A stretch of 64,000 nt of DNA from G963662655 sp963666875. GTDB lineage: Bacteria > Cloacimonadota > Cloacimonadia > Cloacimonadales > JAIOQZ01. Of this stretch, positions 18,201 to 27,812 are shown one piece after another (position 1 is the first letter of the stretch; each line of letters begins with the position of its first letter). The translations under genes were made by a program, and so were the position numbers. The notes below the pieces were generated by a model, which saw nothing but the letters and a program-made list of their open reading frames with translations, was not told where the DNA came from and searched no databases. The stretch covers positions 186,001 to 250,000 of the forward strand of contig CAXXPU010000019.1 in NCBI GenBank assembly GCA_963666875.2, in the 5' to 3' direction.

Positions 18201-18977
18201 CAACCCGTGCATCAAGTTACGCTGGATGCATTCTACATCGGACGGCATGAGGTGACAACACAAGAGGTATTAGATGTTTTCAATTGGGCATATCAACAAG
18301 GATATGTGAGTTGTTCTACTTCATCCGTTGTCAATGCTCAGGGAATCCAGAAGGAATTACTGGATATGAATGATACGAGAATTGCGATGATATGGAACGG
18401 TAACCAACTCGTATTCAACAGCAACACCTACGCTTCAAGCCCTTTATGTCCTGCTTTTGAGATTACCTGGTATGGAGGTATGGCTTATTGCAATTTCAAG
18501 AGCCTCCAAGATGGATTGTCTCCATGTTATGACTTCACCACCTGGAGTTGTAATTGGGAAGCTGAAGGATATCGACTGCCCACCGAAGCCGAATGGGAAT
18601 ACGCCGCCCGAGCTGCTACCAACGACCCGGATTATATCTACTCTGGAAGCGACACAATTACCGATGTAGGATGGTATAGCGGCAATACCGCTGGCACATC
18701 CCATCCGGTCGGACAGAAGGATCCAAATGGGTTATATCTATACGATATGAGCGGGAATGTCTTTGAATGGTGCTGGGATATATATGCCTCCGACTATTAC
18801 GATAATTCACCCCTGGTCAATCCCCGTGGGGCATCAAGTGGAATATACATTATTCAACGTGGAGGTGGTTTTCTCTATGGTGAATCTTTCAGCCGAGTGG
18901 CTGATCGAGATATTAATTCTCAAAATGATAGTAGCGGACCGTGTAACGGCTTCCGAATCGTGAAGAAGGCGGAGTAG
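15291..18977 (+). CDS. Secreted protein with four tandem formylglycine-generating-enzyme-like (SUMF1) domains
   Basis: 1228 residues from the ATG at 15291 (AAAGGG upstream). A signal peptide ends near C-G-L-H-A-Q; residues 20-120 are an Ig/cadherin-like strand domain. Then come four FGE/SUMF1 modules at about 123-397, 403-667, 675-941 and 947-1228. Each has V-P-A-G-T-F or I-D-G-G-S-F, then M-G, E-V/I-T-x-x-x-F/V, Y-R-L-P-T-E-A-E-W-E-Y, G-L-Y-D-M-x-G-N-x-x-E/N-W-C-W-D and R-G-G-x-W/F...G-F-R. True sulfatase-activating FGEs need a cysteine pair near R-G-G-S-F; here cysteines vary and domain 4 has none there, so catalysis is doubtful. The fold is shared with C-type-lectin-like binding proteins. 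There is no sorting domain at the C-terminus. Confidence 0.9.
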   Translation: MKHLIIPIILFILACGLHAQNSAPELSNIVVSQANDGSKIVTISYDVADADGDTLTVSLEVSDDDGVTWTILPDSEDLSGDVGAEVLPGTGKTITWDASGLSLEGSQYRFKVIADDGQGGEPGFVLVPAGTFMMGRAGVAEPVHEVTLSSFYIGTCEVTHQEVIEVYNWAYQQGYVNCSSSTVTNATGNQQELLDLDDGQEAIDWNGSQFVFSGSSYALDVQCPVIEITWYGCVAYCNYLSLKEGLTPCYNLSNWSCDFNASGYRLPTEAEWEYSARGAANTPDYLYAGSDNIGDVAWYNDNSSSRNHPVGQKQANGIGTYDQSGNAWEWCWDWYDANYYDVSPQYNPTGPATGSNRLIRGGCWGGYTGNCEVAYRQLYVPTFSSSDFGFRLAKRAEPVVEYEEVLIDGGSFEMGEAGIAEPVHTVTVDDFYLGNTEITHAQFIEFLNGAGVQSDGTLNGNAIIDIASEYCAIDYTTQFEFVGSGRAAMEKCPILLVTWFGAVEYCNWLSVEDGYDPCYTVSGTTVTCNWNADGYRLPTEAEWEYAARGGDQHDDFDHSGDDILANVGWYSDNSGGTSRPVANRKPNGKGLYDMNGNIWELCWDWWDENYYSSSPDMNPTGPASGTSRLCRGGSWGSGSEGCRVFNRDSGGPPTSSFGSIGFRIARRAEPVVEYEEVLIDGGSFEMGSNDGETNEQPVHTVIVDDFYLGNTEITHAQFVEFLNGTGVASNGSFNGNELIDMDHADCAIDYTTEFEFVGSQYAAMEDCPIIYVSWYGAVEYCNWLSVQDGYDPCYTVNGTTITCNWNADGYRLPTEAEWEYAAKGGDLHEGFTYSGDNLLANVGWYDGNAGGYSHPVANRKPNGKGLYDMSGNIYNWCWDWWSSSYYSSSPSYTPLGPDSDSERVRRGGYWGNNANRCTVTYRAHNAPSFTSYYLGFRIARSASDNLYGFAYVPAGTFWMGDEHDIGQAHEQPVHQVTLDAFYIGRHEVTTQEVLDVFNWAYQQGYVSCSTSSVVNAQGIQKELLDMNDTRIAMIWNGNQLVFNSNTYASSPLCPAFEITWYGGMAYCNFKSLQDGLSPCYDFTTWSCNWEAEGYRLPTEAEWEYAARAATNDPDYIYSGSDTITDVGWYSGNTAGTSHPVGQKDPNGLYLYDMSGNVFEWCWDIYASDYYDNSPLVNPRGASSGIYIIQRGGGFLYGESFSRVADRDINSQNDSSGPCNGFRIVKKAE
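16473..17350 (+). repeat. 62-base exact direct repeat linking SUMF1 domains
   Basis: Bases 16473-16534 and 17289-17350 are identical and 816 bases (272 codons) apart, at the same place in domain 1/2 and 2/3 linkers. This points to recent duplication or conversion of domain 2/3 within the gene. Confidence 0.85.
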
Positions 18978-18993
18978 AGAAACCCCCTCTTGC

Positions 18994-19260
18994 TCCCCCT
19001 TATCAGGGGGATGTAAAGGAAAGGATAGAGAATGTCTGAATCAAGATTTTCAGGATTAGCAGGATTAGCATGATGGAGAAAATAAAGCTCGAAGCTGGTT
19101 GCTCTCTGCTCTCTAATCCTGTAAATCATGGAAATCCTGTGAATCGTGATTCAGACAAAAAAGGATGAACAGGATGGAGAAAATGAAGCTCGAAGCTGGT
19201 TACTCTCTACTCCCTAATCATGATAATCATGTAAATCTTGTGAATCCTGATTCGGAATAA
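18994..19260. repeat. Hairpin and GGATTAGCAGGATT-type repeat block
   Basis: The 309-base gap after the SUMF1 gene begins with a seven-base stem, TCCCCCT/AGGGGGA (18994-19011), which may end transcription. Then come two copies, about 115 bases apart, of a unit with ATGGAGAAAATAAAGCTCGA, AGCTGGTTRCTCTCTRCTCY and AATCATGTAAATC/GTGAATCCTGATTC. Related shorter text occurs at 14905-14990. No coding frame is supported. Confidence 0.6.
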
Positions 19261-19286
19261 TAGGAAAAATCTCTCGGAGGAGAAGA

Positions 19287-22200
19287 ATGCATAGAGTATC
19301 GAAATGGATGTTGATCGGGTTGATGATAATCATCCCGCTGTGGATCGCGGCTGTTAGCACGGAGATCATCTCGGATCAGGTCGTACTGGACACCGTCGAT
19401 CCCACCGTAAGCGTCACCTATCCCAACGGCGGCGAGACGCTCTACATCGGCAGCGAACACGAGATCACCTGGACTGCTGGCGACTTTTCGTTCCCGGACG
19501 GCTGCGTAACGGTCGAATACAGCGCGGATAACGGCTCCAACTGGCTCGCTATCGAGCAGTCGCTCGACTTCGACGACTCCTGCTGGTGGAATCCGCCGAC
19601 AGCGCCCGGCGAACAGTATCTGATCCGTGTCACCGCGACCGACCAGTTCGGTAACCAGACCTCCGACCAGAGCGACGCGACCTTCGCCCTCGAATTCGAT
19701 CCCGCGATCTACATCTTCGTGCCGGACGACTACACCACCGTACAGGAAGCCATCGACGCCGCGACATTCCACCAGATCATCATCGTCCGCGAAGGCACCT
19801 ACCGCGAGAACATCCACATCGAAGGCAAGGAGATCATCCTCGCCTCGGAATATTATATCGACCAGAACGAATCGCATGTGTCGAATACCGAAATCAGCGG
19901 CGAATATCGTCCGGGCGACCCAAGCTGGGACGAGGACGAAGCCAGTACACTGAAGATCACCTCCGGGAGCAATCCCAACGCCGTGCCGCAGGTCGTCGGA
20001 CTCTCGCTCATCAACGGCGCCGGGCGACTCTACAATGGCAAGAAAGTGGGCGGTAACATCTTTATCGAGGGTCTCAACGCAATCCTCCAGGGAAACGAGG
20101 TGAAGGACAACACGGCGGTCGATGAAGGCGGTGGAGCCTACGCGCTGAACGCGAAGCCGAACTTCGGCGGTGAGATCGAGGATGCCGGGCAATGGGGCAT
20201 GACGAGGAGCATCAATCCGGGCAACAACCACTTCGAAGGCAATTGGGCGGTGTTCGGCAAGACCATCTACGCGGACATGACCAACTCCACCGAGACCATC
20301 CACGCAGACAGTTGCCACTTCGATGTCTATAATACGGCGCTGCAAGAGGTTTCATCCTACTGGGCATTTACCGACGGGCAGTTCACTTTCGCAGGCGGCT
20401 CAGGCGATTTCGAGGCGATCTACGGCGGAGATATCTACGTGGAAACCTGGGGCAGCGACGTCAATGTCGGAAACACCACAGGCGATCCGGTAAAGAGCAT
20501 CGAAACAGCGCTGGGACGCATCTATCCCACCGTCGGTAATCCTGTCACGGTGCATGTCGGCAGCGGCGCGTTCAACTCAAGCGAGACCAGTGAGAAATTC
20601 CCCTTCCAGATGCTCGATCACACCACGATCCAGGGCAGCGGCGAAGACGAAACATACATTCAGGGAACCGGCTCGGGTCGGGTCCTGTACATCAACGAAT
20701 CTACCGACGTCCAGATTCGCGACCTGAACATCTCGAACGGCAACCTGTCGAGCGGAAACGGCGGCGCGATCTACATGGAGGATTCCGAAGTGAGGTTGGA
20801 AGCAGTCAACTTCGTCTATAATCACGCAAATTCCGGCGGCGCGATCTGCGCGCTGAACACCGGTCTCACCCTCACCGACTGCGAATTCCTGGCGAACGAG
20901 GCAACTTCCGAATTCGGCGGCGCTATCCTCTTCAACGACACCAGCAGCTTCATCGACTATCCCCTGACCATCGACGGCTGCCTCTTCCAGGCAAACGAGT
21001 GCAGCACCAACGGCGCGGCGCTCTACATTACCTGGGCGAATCAAGTGGAAATCACCGGTTCGACTTTCACGGACAACAGTTGCCAGAACCTCTATTCCTC
21101 CTTCGGCGGCGGAATCTACCTCTCGAACTGCGATAACGCGGTCATCGAGCAGTCCGGATTCAGCGAGAACAGCGCCAACATCGGCGGTGGTCTTTACATG
21201 ACCAACTGCGACGATTTCATCGCGGATCGCAACCACTTCCACGAAAACGACACCAACATCAAGCACGGCGGTGCGATTTACATTTACGGATCGACCGGCG
21301 CCGTGATCAATAACCTTTTCAACGACAACGTCGTGACACAGAATGGCGCCGCGATCTACGCGTCCGGGTCCGGCGGCTCGATCGTCAACAACACGTTTAC
21401 CGGCAACAGCGCGACCATCAGTGGCGATGCGATCTATCTCAGCGCATCCTCGCCCGATATCTACAACAACATCTTCTGGGGCAACGGCGGTAGTCGCGAC
21501 GGCGATCAGATCTACCTGCGCAACAACTCGCAACCCGTGATCGCCTATTCGGACGTCCAGGGCGGACAGTCCGGCGTGGGCGTTTACAGCGGACAGACCT
21601 ACGATTTTAACGCCATGTTCCTCTACAACATCGATCTCGACCCGCTCTTCACTGGCAGCGGAAATCATCCCTTCCAGCTCCAGGACAGCTCTCCCTGCAT
21701 CAACATCGCCGATTCCACCGCATTCGACAGCGGTGAATTCCCTCTCGATCTGGCAGGGAATCCGCGCATCGAAACCCTGCTCGACATGGGCGCTTACGAG
21801 AACCAGACCGTCACCTGGATCGCCAAGAACGCTGGAAACCACGAAGGTGTATGGCAGAATATGGGTGCAGATTATAAAGTCTTCGGCGACATCACAATAC
21901 CTGATACAAAGATACTCTCTATCGAGCCGGGCGTGAACGTCATTATTCAGGGACACTACCGGATTCAGGTCGATGGTTGTCTGCTTGCGCAGGGAGCAAG
22001 CGAACAAATGATCACCTTCACCGCCGACGATACCGAAACCGGATGGATGGGCATCCGGTTCGACTCGGTCGATCCGGCGAATCCCGTGTCGGTTCTCGAT
22101 AACTGTATTCTGGAACACGGTTCAGCCAACGGAACCGCTAATAGCGACAATTATGGCGGAGCTATTTACTGTAGCAATTCACCAAATGTGAGGATAGATC

Positions 22201-23855
22201 ATTCAGTTATACGAAACAATCGAGCAGCCCATTACGGTGGCGGTTGCTATTTCTATCATTCGGATGTCTCGATTCAATCGACGATTGTTACCGATAACAC
22301 GTGCGACGCTCATGGTGGCGGTTTGTATTTCTACGAATCAAGTCCTACTGTGATAAGCTGTTCAATATACAACAACATCACCCAGAACCAATGTGGCGGT
22401 GTGTATTTTACGAACTCATCAGCAACATTAATCAACACCGACATACTTGATAATACGGCTGTCAGCGGGCCCGGAGGAGGGATTCTCTGCTTTGACGATT
22501 CGGATCCCAACCTGATAAATTGCATCATTTCGGGCAATACGGCAGCGTCATCGAACAACCAGGTGCATTTATGGAATACGATTGACGATCCGTCATTCAC
22601 GAATTGTGCAGTTGTTGGCGGTACTTCCGGCTTCACCGGCGATGGGGCCGGTTCTTTCACCGGTGACTACATCGATTGCATCGACAGCGATCCCGCCTTC
22701 CTCGGTACCGGCGATTATCCATACCAGCTTTCCGGTCCATCACCCTGCATCAACGCGGGTATCGCGGATACGACCGGACTGTCCCTGCCTGAGTATGATC
22801 TTGCCGGTAACCAGCGCGTGATGTACGACCGTGTCGATATCGGTGCGTACGAGTACGTCAGCGTTCCGCCGGTGGTATCGTCGCAGATACCGGATCAGGT
22901 CATGCAGGAAGATCATCAGATTTTAAGCGGCTTCGACCTCGACGACTACTTCAACGACCCGAACCAGGACGTGCTGACCTACGTCGCCAGTGGTTACGAG
23001 CATCTCACCGTAACCATCGATGCCCAGAACCTCGTCACCATCGAGCCCGAAGCGGACTGGTGCGGCGTGCAGCATGTGATCATCAACGCCGGAGACGGGT
23101 ACGACCGCAACACCCTCAGAAGGCGCGGTACCGCCATCGACACCTTCATGGTCACGGTGACGCCGGTCAACGACGCGCCCGTCGTAATCGATCCACTCGA
23201 TCCGATCGTGTTGAGTGAGAATGGGCAGACATCCTTTCAGATCTTCGATGTGTTCAACGATGTCGATCTGATCTACGGCGACAACCTCTCCGTCTCGTGG
23301 CAGGGCAACACGCACATCCAGTTGAGCCGGTCGGGCAATGCAATTATCATCGACCCGGACGAGTGGTGGTTCGGCAGCGAAACGATCACCCTCAAGGCCA
23401 CAGACGACTCCCTCGCATGGGTGCAGGACCAGGCGGAAATCTCGGTCGAGTGGGCGGTTTCGCCTCCCGCAGCGACCGATCCGACCATTCAGGAGAGCGG
23501 AAACGACATGGTTCTCAACTGGACGGAGGTCACCGAAACGGCGTATGGCATGCCCTTCCCGCTAGGCACCGATGTGCTGTATGTGATCTGGTATCAGCCG
23601 CTTGATCCCTATGCGCCCGACAGCGACTACTATTATTTGTGGTCAACTGCGGATACGACGTTTACACATGTTAACGTGCTGCTTTTCCCGCCGATGCAGG
23701 AGAGCAGTACTCGAAGCGAAATGTACTATCATGTGACCGTCTGGGCTGATCCCTCTGTCAGTGTGAGAAACGAACTCTCAGCACTGAACGAATCGCGGGA
23801 ACCGGTTGTGCGCAAGGAATTGATGCAACGCTTTCGGGCGGAGAAGAGCCAATAG
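19287..23855 (+). CDS. Very large secreted right-handed beta-helix protein
   Basis: 1522 residues with GGAGGAG before the ATG. An N-terminal hydrophobic signal (about 7-22) is followed by an Ig-like domain (Y-P-N-G-G-E-T-L, residues about 45-130) and a V-P-D-D-Y-T-T-V-Q-E-A-I-D-A-A segment that opens pectate-lyase-type helices. The middle 1000 residues are beta-helix coils of the polymorphic outer-membrane type, with repeated N-x-A-x-x-G-G-A-I/G-G-G and C-x-F-x-x-N. The end has a cadherin-like Q-I-P-D-Q-V-M-Q-E-D domain and a fibronectin-like domain. It lacks the C-terminal sorting domain found on its neighbours. Such helices often bind or cut polysaccharides, but no catalytic residues can be assigned. 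Confidence 0.9.
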   Translation: MHRVSKWMLIGLMIIIPLWIAAVSTEIISDQVVLDTVDPTVSVTYPNGGETLYIGSEHEITWTAGDFSFPDGCVTVEYSADNGSNWLAIEQSLDFDDSCWWNPPTAPGEQYLIRVTATDQFGNQTSDQSDATFALEFDPAIYIFVPDDYTTVQEAIDAATFHQIIIVREGTYRENIHIEGKEIILASEYYIDQNESHVSNTEISGEYRPGDPSWDEDEASTLKITSGSNPNAVPQVVGLSLINGAGRLYNGKKVGGNIFIEGLNAILQGNEVKDNTAVDEGGGAYALNAKPNFGGEIEDAGQWGMTRSINPGNNHFEGNWAVFGKTIYADMTNSTETIHADSCHFDVYNTALQEVSSYWAFTDGQFTFAGGSGDFEAIYGGDIYVETWGSDVNVGNTTGDPVKSIETALGRIYPTVGNPVTVHVGSGAFNSSETSEKFPFQMLDHTTIQGSGEDETYIQGTGSGRVLYINESTDVQIRDLNISNGNLSSGNGGAIYMEDSEVRLEAVNFVYNHANSGGAICALNTGLTLTDCEFLANEATSEFGGAILFNDTSSFIDYPLTIDGCLFQANECSTNGAALYITWANQVEITGSTFTDNSCQNLYSSFGGGIYLSNCDNAVIEQSGFSENSANIGGGLYMTNCDDFIADRNHFHENDTNIKHGGAIYIYGSTGAVINNLFNDNVVTQNGAAIYASGSGGSIVNNTFTGNSATISGDAIYLSASSPDIYNNIFWGNGGSRDGDQIYLRNNSQPVIAYSDVQGGQSGVGVYSGQTYDFNAMFLYNIDLDPLFTGSGNHPFQLQDSSPCINIADSTAFDSGEFPLDLAGNPRIETLLDMGAYENQTVTWIAKNAGNHEGVWQNMGADYKVFGDITIPDTKILSIEPGVNVIIQGHYRIQVDGCLLAQGASEQMITFTADDTETGWMGIRFDSVDPANPVSVLDNCILEHGSANGTANSDNYGGAIYCSNSPNVRIDHSVIRNNRAAHYGGGCYFYHSDVSIQSTIVTDNTCDAHGGGLYFYESSPTVISCSIYNNITQNQCGGVYFTNSSATLINTDILDNTAVSGPGGGILCFDDSDPNLINCIISGNTAASSNNQVHLWNTIDDPSFTNCAVVGGTSGFTGDGAGSFTGDYIDCIDSDPAFLGTGDYPYQLSGPSPCINAGIADTTGLSLPEYDLAGNQRVMYDRVDIGAYEYVSVPPVVSSQIPDQVMQEDHQILSGFDLDDYFNDPNQDVLTYVASGYEHLTVTIDAQNLVTIEPEADWCGVQHVIINAGDGYDRNTLRRRGTAIDTFMVTVTPVNDAPVVIDPLDPIVLSENGQTSFQIFDVFNDVDLIYGDNLSVSWQGNTHIQLSRSGNAIIIDPDEWWFGSETITLKATDDSLAWVQDQAEISVEWAVSPPAATDPTIQESGNDMVLNWTEVTETAYGMPFPLGTDVLYVIWYQPLDPYAPDSDYYYLWSTADTTFTHVNVLLFPPMQESSTRSEMYYHVTVWADPSVSVRNELSALNESREPVVRKELMQRFRAEKSQ

Positions 23856-23992
23856 TCAGAATCAACCCGCACGCGTCCGGGAAAAATTCCGTAAATAGCT
23901 GATTTGCAGCATTTTCGGAACAAATATTGCATGCGCTTAATGAATGCAAGGATTTATCGAATCGAATAAATAGCAACCGACAGGAGGTGGAA

Positions 23993-26869
23993 ATGAGACG
24001 TTATATGCTGTTGTGTATATTGATGATTGTTGTTGTTTGTCTTGTCGCTGAGGATGGTTTTCTGTGGGAGGCCAATGGCAAACCGTTGGTCGTAAGCAGT
24101 AGTATTCGCTGGAATGGCGGCGGCGTCCGGGGAACGGACGGCGGTGAAATGCTGGTTTGGTCAGAAGCGGTTGAAGATAACCACGACCTGTTTGGAATGC
24201 GATTAGACGCCGACGGACAGAACGTATGGAGCGAACCGCGCCTTTTCCTGGACGATATATCCGCTGCGATCGATCCGAGAATCGTTATATCTTCCGATGG
24301 TTATCTGTATATCTCCTGGCTTACGGGAAACGACTCGGACAACCAGATTCTCGAATTCTCGAAATTCGATTGGGAAGGATCGATGCTCTGGACAAATCCC
24401 GTTGAATTGTCACCGGTTACCTGGGATTTCCGACCTGTTGAAATGATATCCGATGGTGAAGGCGGTGTTTATCTGTTTTGGGACCATGACGGAATGTGGT
24501 GTGCACAGCGAGTGAACGGGAACGGACAATCGGTGTGGTCTCCCGAACAGCTTCCACTATTCGACCAGTTTTCCTATATCTCTTCCGATCTAACGACGTA
24601 CCCTGACGGACAGGGTGGGTTCATTGTGGCATGCACCGTTTACACGGGAGACAATGGATTCATGGCGGGTATCATGCGCGTCATGCCCGATGGAAGCATG
24701 CCCTGGGGAGACGATGGGTGCATCATTCTGCCCGAAAGCAACGACATGAGCATCTATCGCTACAACGATACCGAAATCGCTTTCGCGTCCATCGAGGATA
24801 CCGATACGCGAGACCTCTATCTCTATCGGTTGAATCTCGACGGCGAATTCCTCACGGACGAGCCGCTTTTGATCGACGAGGATCTCAGTTGGGGTATTAA
24901 AACCGGTATCGCCAGCGACTCAGAAGAGAACCTGTATGTGGAGTGGATGACCTACGATGAAAATTATTTCGTCAACACGGTGAAGATCACGCCCGATAAT
25001 CAATTCTCCTGGGATCAGCCGTTCAGCTATGATAACGTGCTGTCACACCCGTACGATTTCAATATTGGAATCGATCAGGCAGGCAACATCTACGAATCAT
25101 GGATGAGCAATTCACAAACGAGCATCCAAATCCTGAAGCTGACCACGAATGGCGAGCTCGTCTGGAGTGACGACGTCGTGAACGAGCCGAATCACTACGA
25201 GACCTATATTGATCTCGTCATGGAAGTGGACGACGAAGGCGCAAAGCTGTTCTGGGCAGATGGACGCAACGGACACGAGACCATTTACAAGCAGAAATAC
25301 AGCAGCGACGGCGTAGCGCAGTGGCAGGAAGACGAACAGAAAGTGGAACAGGGTTGGGACTGCTCGTTGCAGTACCTTTGCACTGCCGAGGATGAAAGAA
25401 CGCGCGTAAACGAGCTTTTCTTCGCCTGGAAAAACTACTATGACGGCTCCTGCTATATACAGAACGTGCAGCCTGATGGCGAGACCGGATTCCTGAAACC
25501 GGGATTCGTGTTTTCGGACATCAGTAACTATGAAAACGAGGTTGTCGCGGTCGAACCGATCGATGGCAACTATCTAATCGTATGGCTCGAATCGTACGAC
25601 GAAACAGCGAAACTGCTCGTGAACCTCTTCGATTTACAAGGTAATCGGCAATGGCAGGAAAATCTCCTCGTCGAAGAATTCAACACCTCACAGGGCGTAT
25701 ATACCTATTCCCTGACAGCCGAATTCCACGATGGCGAACTGCTGATCTGCTGGGGAGAATACGCCGCATCGTGGAGCTGCAACCTGCTGGCGCAAAAGAT
25801 CGTCAATGGTCAACTCGCCTGGGAAGAGCCTGTCGTGGTCACTCAATCGTCCGACCTGACCGATATCATGATCGTTGACGACTACATCCTTTGCCTCAGC
25901 AATAACGAGTTGCACGTCACACGCCTCGATGAAAACGGCGATCCGTGTGCTGGATGGAACGACAACGGCATCGATATCGGAGCGATATACTATTTCCAGC
26001 GGATAATTGCGAAAGTAACGTCCGAAGGCCTGCTGCTGGTATGGCGGATGGAAGTTGATGAAACCGAAGCCCTCCTGTATCAGATCGTTCACGAGGACGG
26101 AACCTTGAAGTGGGAAACCAGCCTGATACTGGTCAGTCCATGCGATGCATACACTTTCGACGGTAGCGTTGTCGATGACATGCTGTATCTTGTCTGGATT
26201 CAATCGAATTCCGTCGTGGCACAGATTTTCGATCTCGATGGAACCCCCCAGTGGCTGCTACCTGCCACCATCGATACCGGAACTGAAGGTCTGTACGATA
26301 TTTGCCCCACCTCCGAGGGTATGCTGGTGACATACGTCAAATATCAGGACGATTCGTACTTCAATGAGCTGTTCCTCAATCATGTCGATATCGACGGAAA
26401 CGTCTGGAATAATCCTCTTATCGTATGCAACGCATCGAGATACCGTTACACGGCTAATATCATACCGACTCAAGACGACAAGTACTTCATCACCTGGTTC
26501 GATTACCGCGACGAAATATCGGGGGATTCTTACTTCGGACAACTGTACCAGTACCAACCGACCGGTACCGACGACCCGGAGAACATTACACCATGGAATC
26601 CTGAACTGGTAACATATCCGAACCCGTTCAATCCGGAGACGACCGTTCAGTTCTCACTCGCGAACAAGGCGAAAGTGGAGCTGAACATCTACAACGTGAA
26701 AGGGCAGCTTGTTCAGACGCTGTGCAACGAAATCCTCCCCTCCGGTGTGCACCACATCAAGTGGGACGGCACCGACCGGTTCCGTAAGGATGTATCGAGC
26801 GGCGTCTATCTGGTGAATCTGAATATCAATGGGAAGGACTATCGCAGTAAGGCATTGCTGCTGAAATAG
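23993..26869 (+). CDS. Large secreted repeat protein with sorting domain (intact paralogue)
   Basis: 958 residues from the ATG at 23993, which has a strong CAGGAGGTGG site; an upstream in-frame ATG has none. The signal peptide (1-19) ends C-L-V-A-E. The body is made of repeating beta units with W-x-D/E-x, D-x-x-G-N-x-Y and W-x-E-P phrases, probably a multi-bladed propeller. The C-terminal 85 residues form a sorting domain: Y-P-N-P-F-N-P-E-T-T, Y-N-V-K-G-Q-L-V, W-D-G-T-D and S-S-G-V-Y, ending A-L-L-L-K. It is the intact member of a family whose other two copies here (26985 and 37187) are broken. Binding target unknown. Confidence 0.85.
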   Translation: MRRYMLLCILMIVVVCLVAEDGFLWEANGKPLVVSSSIRWNGGGVRGTDGGEMLVWSEAVEDNHDLFGMRLDADGQNVWSEPRLFLDDISAAIDPRIVISSDGYLYISWLTGNDSDNQILEFSKFDWEGSMLWTNPVELSPVTWDFRPVEMISDGEGGVYLFWDHDGMWCAQRVNGNGQSVWSPEQLPLFDQFSYISSDLTTYPDGQGGFIVACTVYTGDNGFMAGIMRVMPDGSMPWGDDGCIILPESNDMSIYRYNDTEIAFASIEDTDTRDLYLYRLNLDGEFLTDEPLLIDEDLSWGIKTGIASDSEENLYVEWMTYDENYFVNTVKITPDNQFSWDQPFSYDNVLSHPYDFNIGIDQAGNIYESWMSNSQTSIQILKLTTNGELVWSDDVVNEPNHYETYIDLVMEVDDEGAKLFWADGRNGHETIYKQKYSSDGVAQWQEDEQKVEQGWDCSLQYLCTAEDERTRVNELFFAWKNYYDGSCYIQNVQPDGETGFLKPGFVFSDISNYENEVVAVEPIDGNYLIVWLESYDETAKLLVNLFDLQGNRQWQENLLVEEFNTSQGVYTYSLTAEFHDGELLICWGEYAASWSCNLLAQKIVNGQLAWEEPVVVTQSSDLTDIMIVDDYILCLSNNELHVTRLDENGDPCAGWNDNGIDIGAIYYFQRIIAKVTSEGLLLVWRMEVDETEALLYQIVHEDGTLKWETSLILVSPCDAYTFDGSVVDDMLYLVWIQSNSVVAQIFDLDGTPQWLLPATIDTGTEGLYDICPTSEGMLVTYVKYQDDSYFNELFLNHVDIDGNVWNNPLIVCNASRYRYTANIIPTQDDKYFITWFDYRDEISGDSYFGQLYQYQPTGTDDPENITPWNPELVTYPNPFNPETTVQFSLANKAKVELNIYNVKGQLVQTLCNEILPSGVHHIKWDGTDRFRKDVSSGVYLVNLNINGKDYRSKALLLK

Positions 26870-26880
26870 CAAGAATATAA

Positions 26881-26931
26881 CGATACTCTCCTGATATACA
26901 TGTTGACAACAGGAGAGTATCGCTGTATTAT
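26881..26931 (+). promoter_or_regulatory. Sigma-70 promoter embedded in a 13-base perfect inverted repeat
   Basis: CGATACTCTCCTG (26881-26893) and CAGGAGAGTATCG (26910-26922) pair perfectly around a 16-base loop. The loop holds TTGACA (26903-26908), the right arm fills most of the 17-base spacer, and TATTAT is at 26926-26931. The hairpin also lies 12 bases after the upstream stop codon, so it may end that transcript, act as an operator, or both. There is no T tract. Confidence 0.7.
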
Positions 26932-26984
26932 ACACTTAGATTCCATTTTTATATATAGTATTCTTAGTTATTGGAAGGAATTTT

Positions 26985-27812
26985 ATGCCAAAAGTCGTTA
27001 GTCTGCTGTCGATGTTGATTATCTGCTCTCTGTCCGCACAACCCCTGCTATGGCAGGAGAACGGTATCAATATCAACCAGAGTCGGGATTTCCTTTATGA
27101 TGGAAACTTCGTTCAGAAAGACGACGGGAGCTTTCTCACGGCATGGACCGAGGCCAACGATGCGAGTCACGACATCTGGGCGATGTTTATGGATGGAAAC
27201 GGCGAAGCGATCTGGGATGCTCCGCGTAAAATCCTCGATAACGATTTTCGACTCAACAGTCCCCGGTTCATTCGGACATCCGACGACAATCTGATGCTTT
27301 CCGCGCTTCAGATCGAAAACGTCCACCAACACGCGATCCTTATCAAGATGGACTGGGACGGTAACATGCTCTGGAACGAGCCCATCGTGTTTGACAATCC
27401 GAATGGCTGGGGCTGCATCAAATGCAAGACGCTGCCGGACAACAACGGCGGCGTGTACTTCTTCATCACCGACTACGCTTACCAGAGTTCGCTCAGCCTC
27501 GTGCACCGGATCGGCCCGGATGGTGAATTTCTGTGGGACGTGTCCGGGATCGATATGTTCGACGGTCAGGTAAGCATGTCGGCCGGATTCAACGCGTGCC
27601 CTGACGGCGAAGGCGGTTTTGTCGCATGTACCATTTTTTCATCCCGATGGTCACTCGAAGTACAACGTTTACTGCCTGACGGGGGCTCACCCTGGGGCAA
27701 TAATGGTTACATCGAACTGGGCGTGCGCGGTGGAAAATCGAAGAAATGCACCGGCAACTCAAGCAAGATTTCGGATGGGAGCAAATTCGCCTTTTGCAGT
27801 ACCACAGGCTGA
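26985..27812 (+). pseudogene. 5' part of a secreted repeat protein broken by an insertion
   Basis: The ATG has AAGGAA before it and a signal peptide ending S-L-S-A-Q. The first 245 codons are clearly related to the proteins at 23993 and 37187 (L-L-W-Q-E-N-G, D-D-G-S-F, D-I-W-A-M-F-M-D, W-D-A-P). At about 27720 the homology stops and the reading frame runs into a transposase fragment in another frame, ending at 27812. The matching C-terminus, with sorting domain, is found at 29653-30105. The original gene was therefore split by about 1.9 kb of inserted DNA. A short secreted product might still be made, without any sorting domain. Confidence 0.8.

Noticed and set aside
15291..18977. A complete diversity-generating retroelement
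   Set aside because: No reverse transcriptase or template repeat is present in the window; only the target-like fold is seen.
19227..20345. 372-codon minus-strand open frame
   Set aside because: Lies opposite the signal peptide and first domains of the clear plus-strand beta-helix gene; no start signal or family.
20577..22118. 513-codon minus-strand open frame opposite the beta-helix gene
   Set aside because: It mirrors the codons of the plus-strand gene, has no ribosome site, and its translation is low-complexity V/D/R-rich without any recognisable domain.
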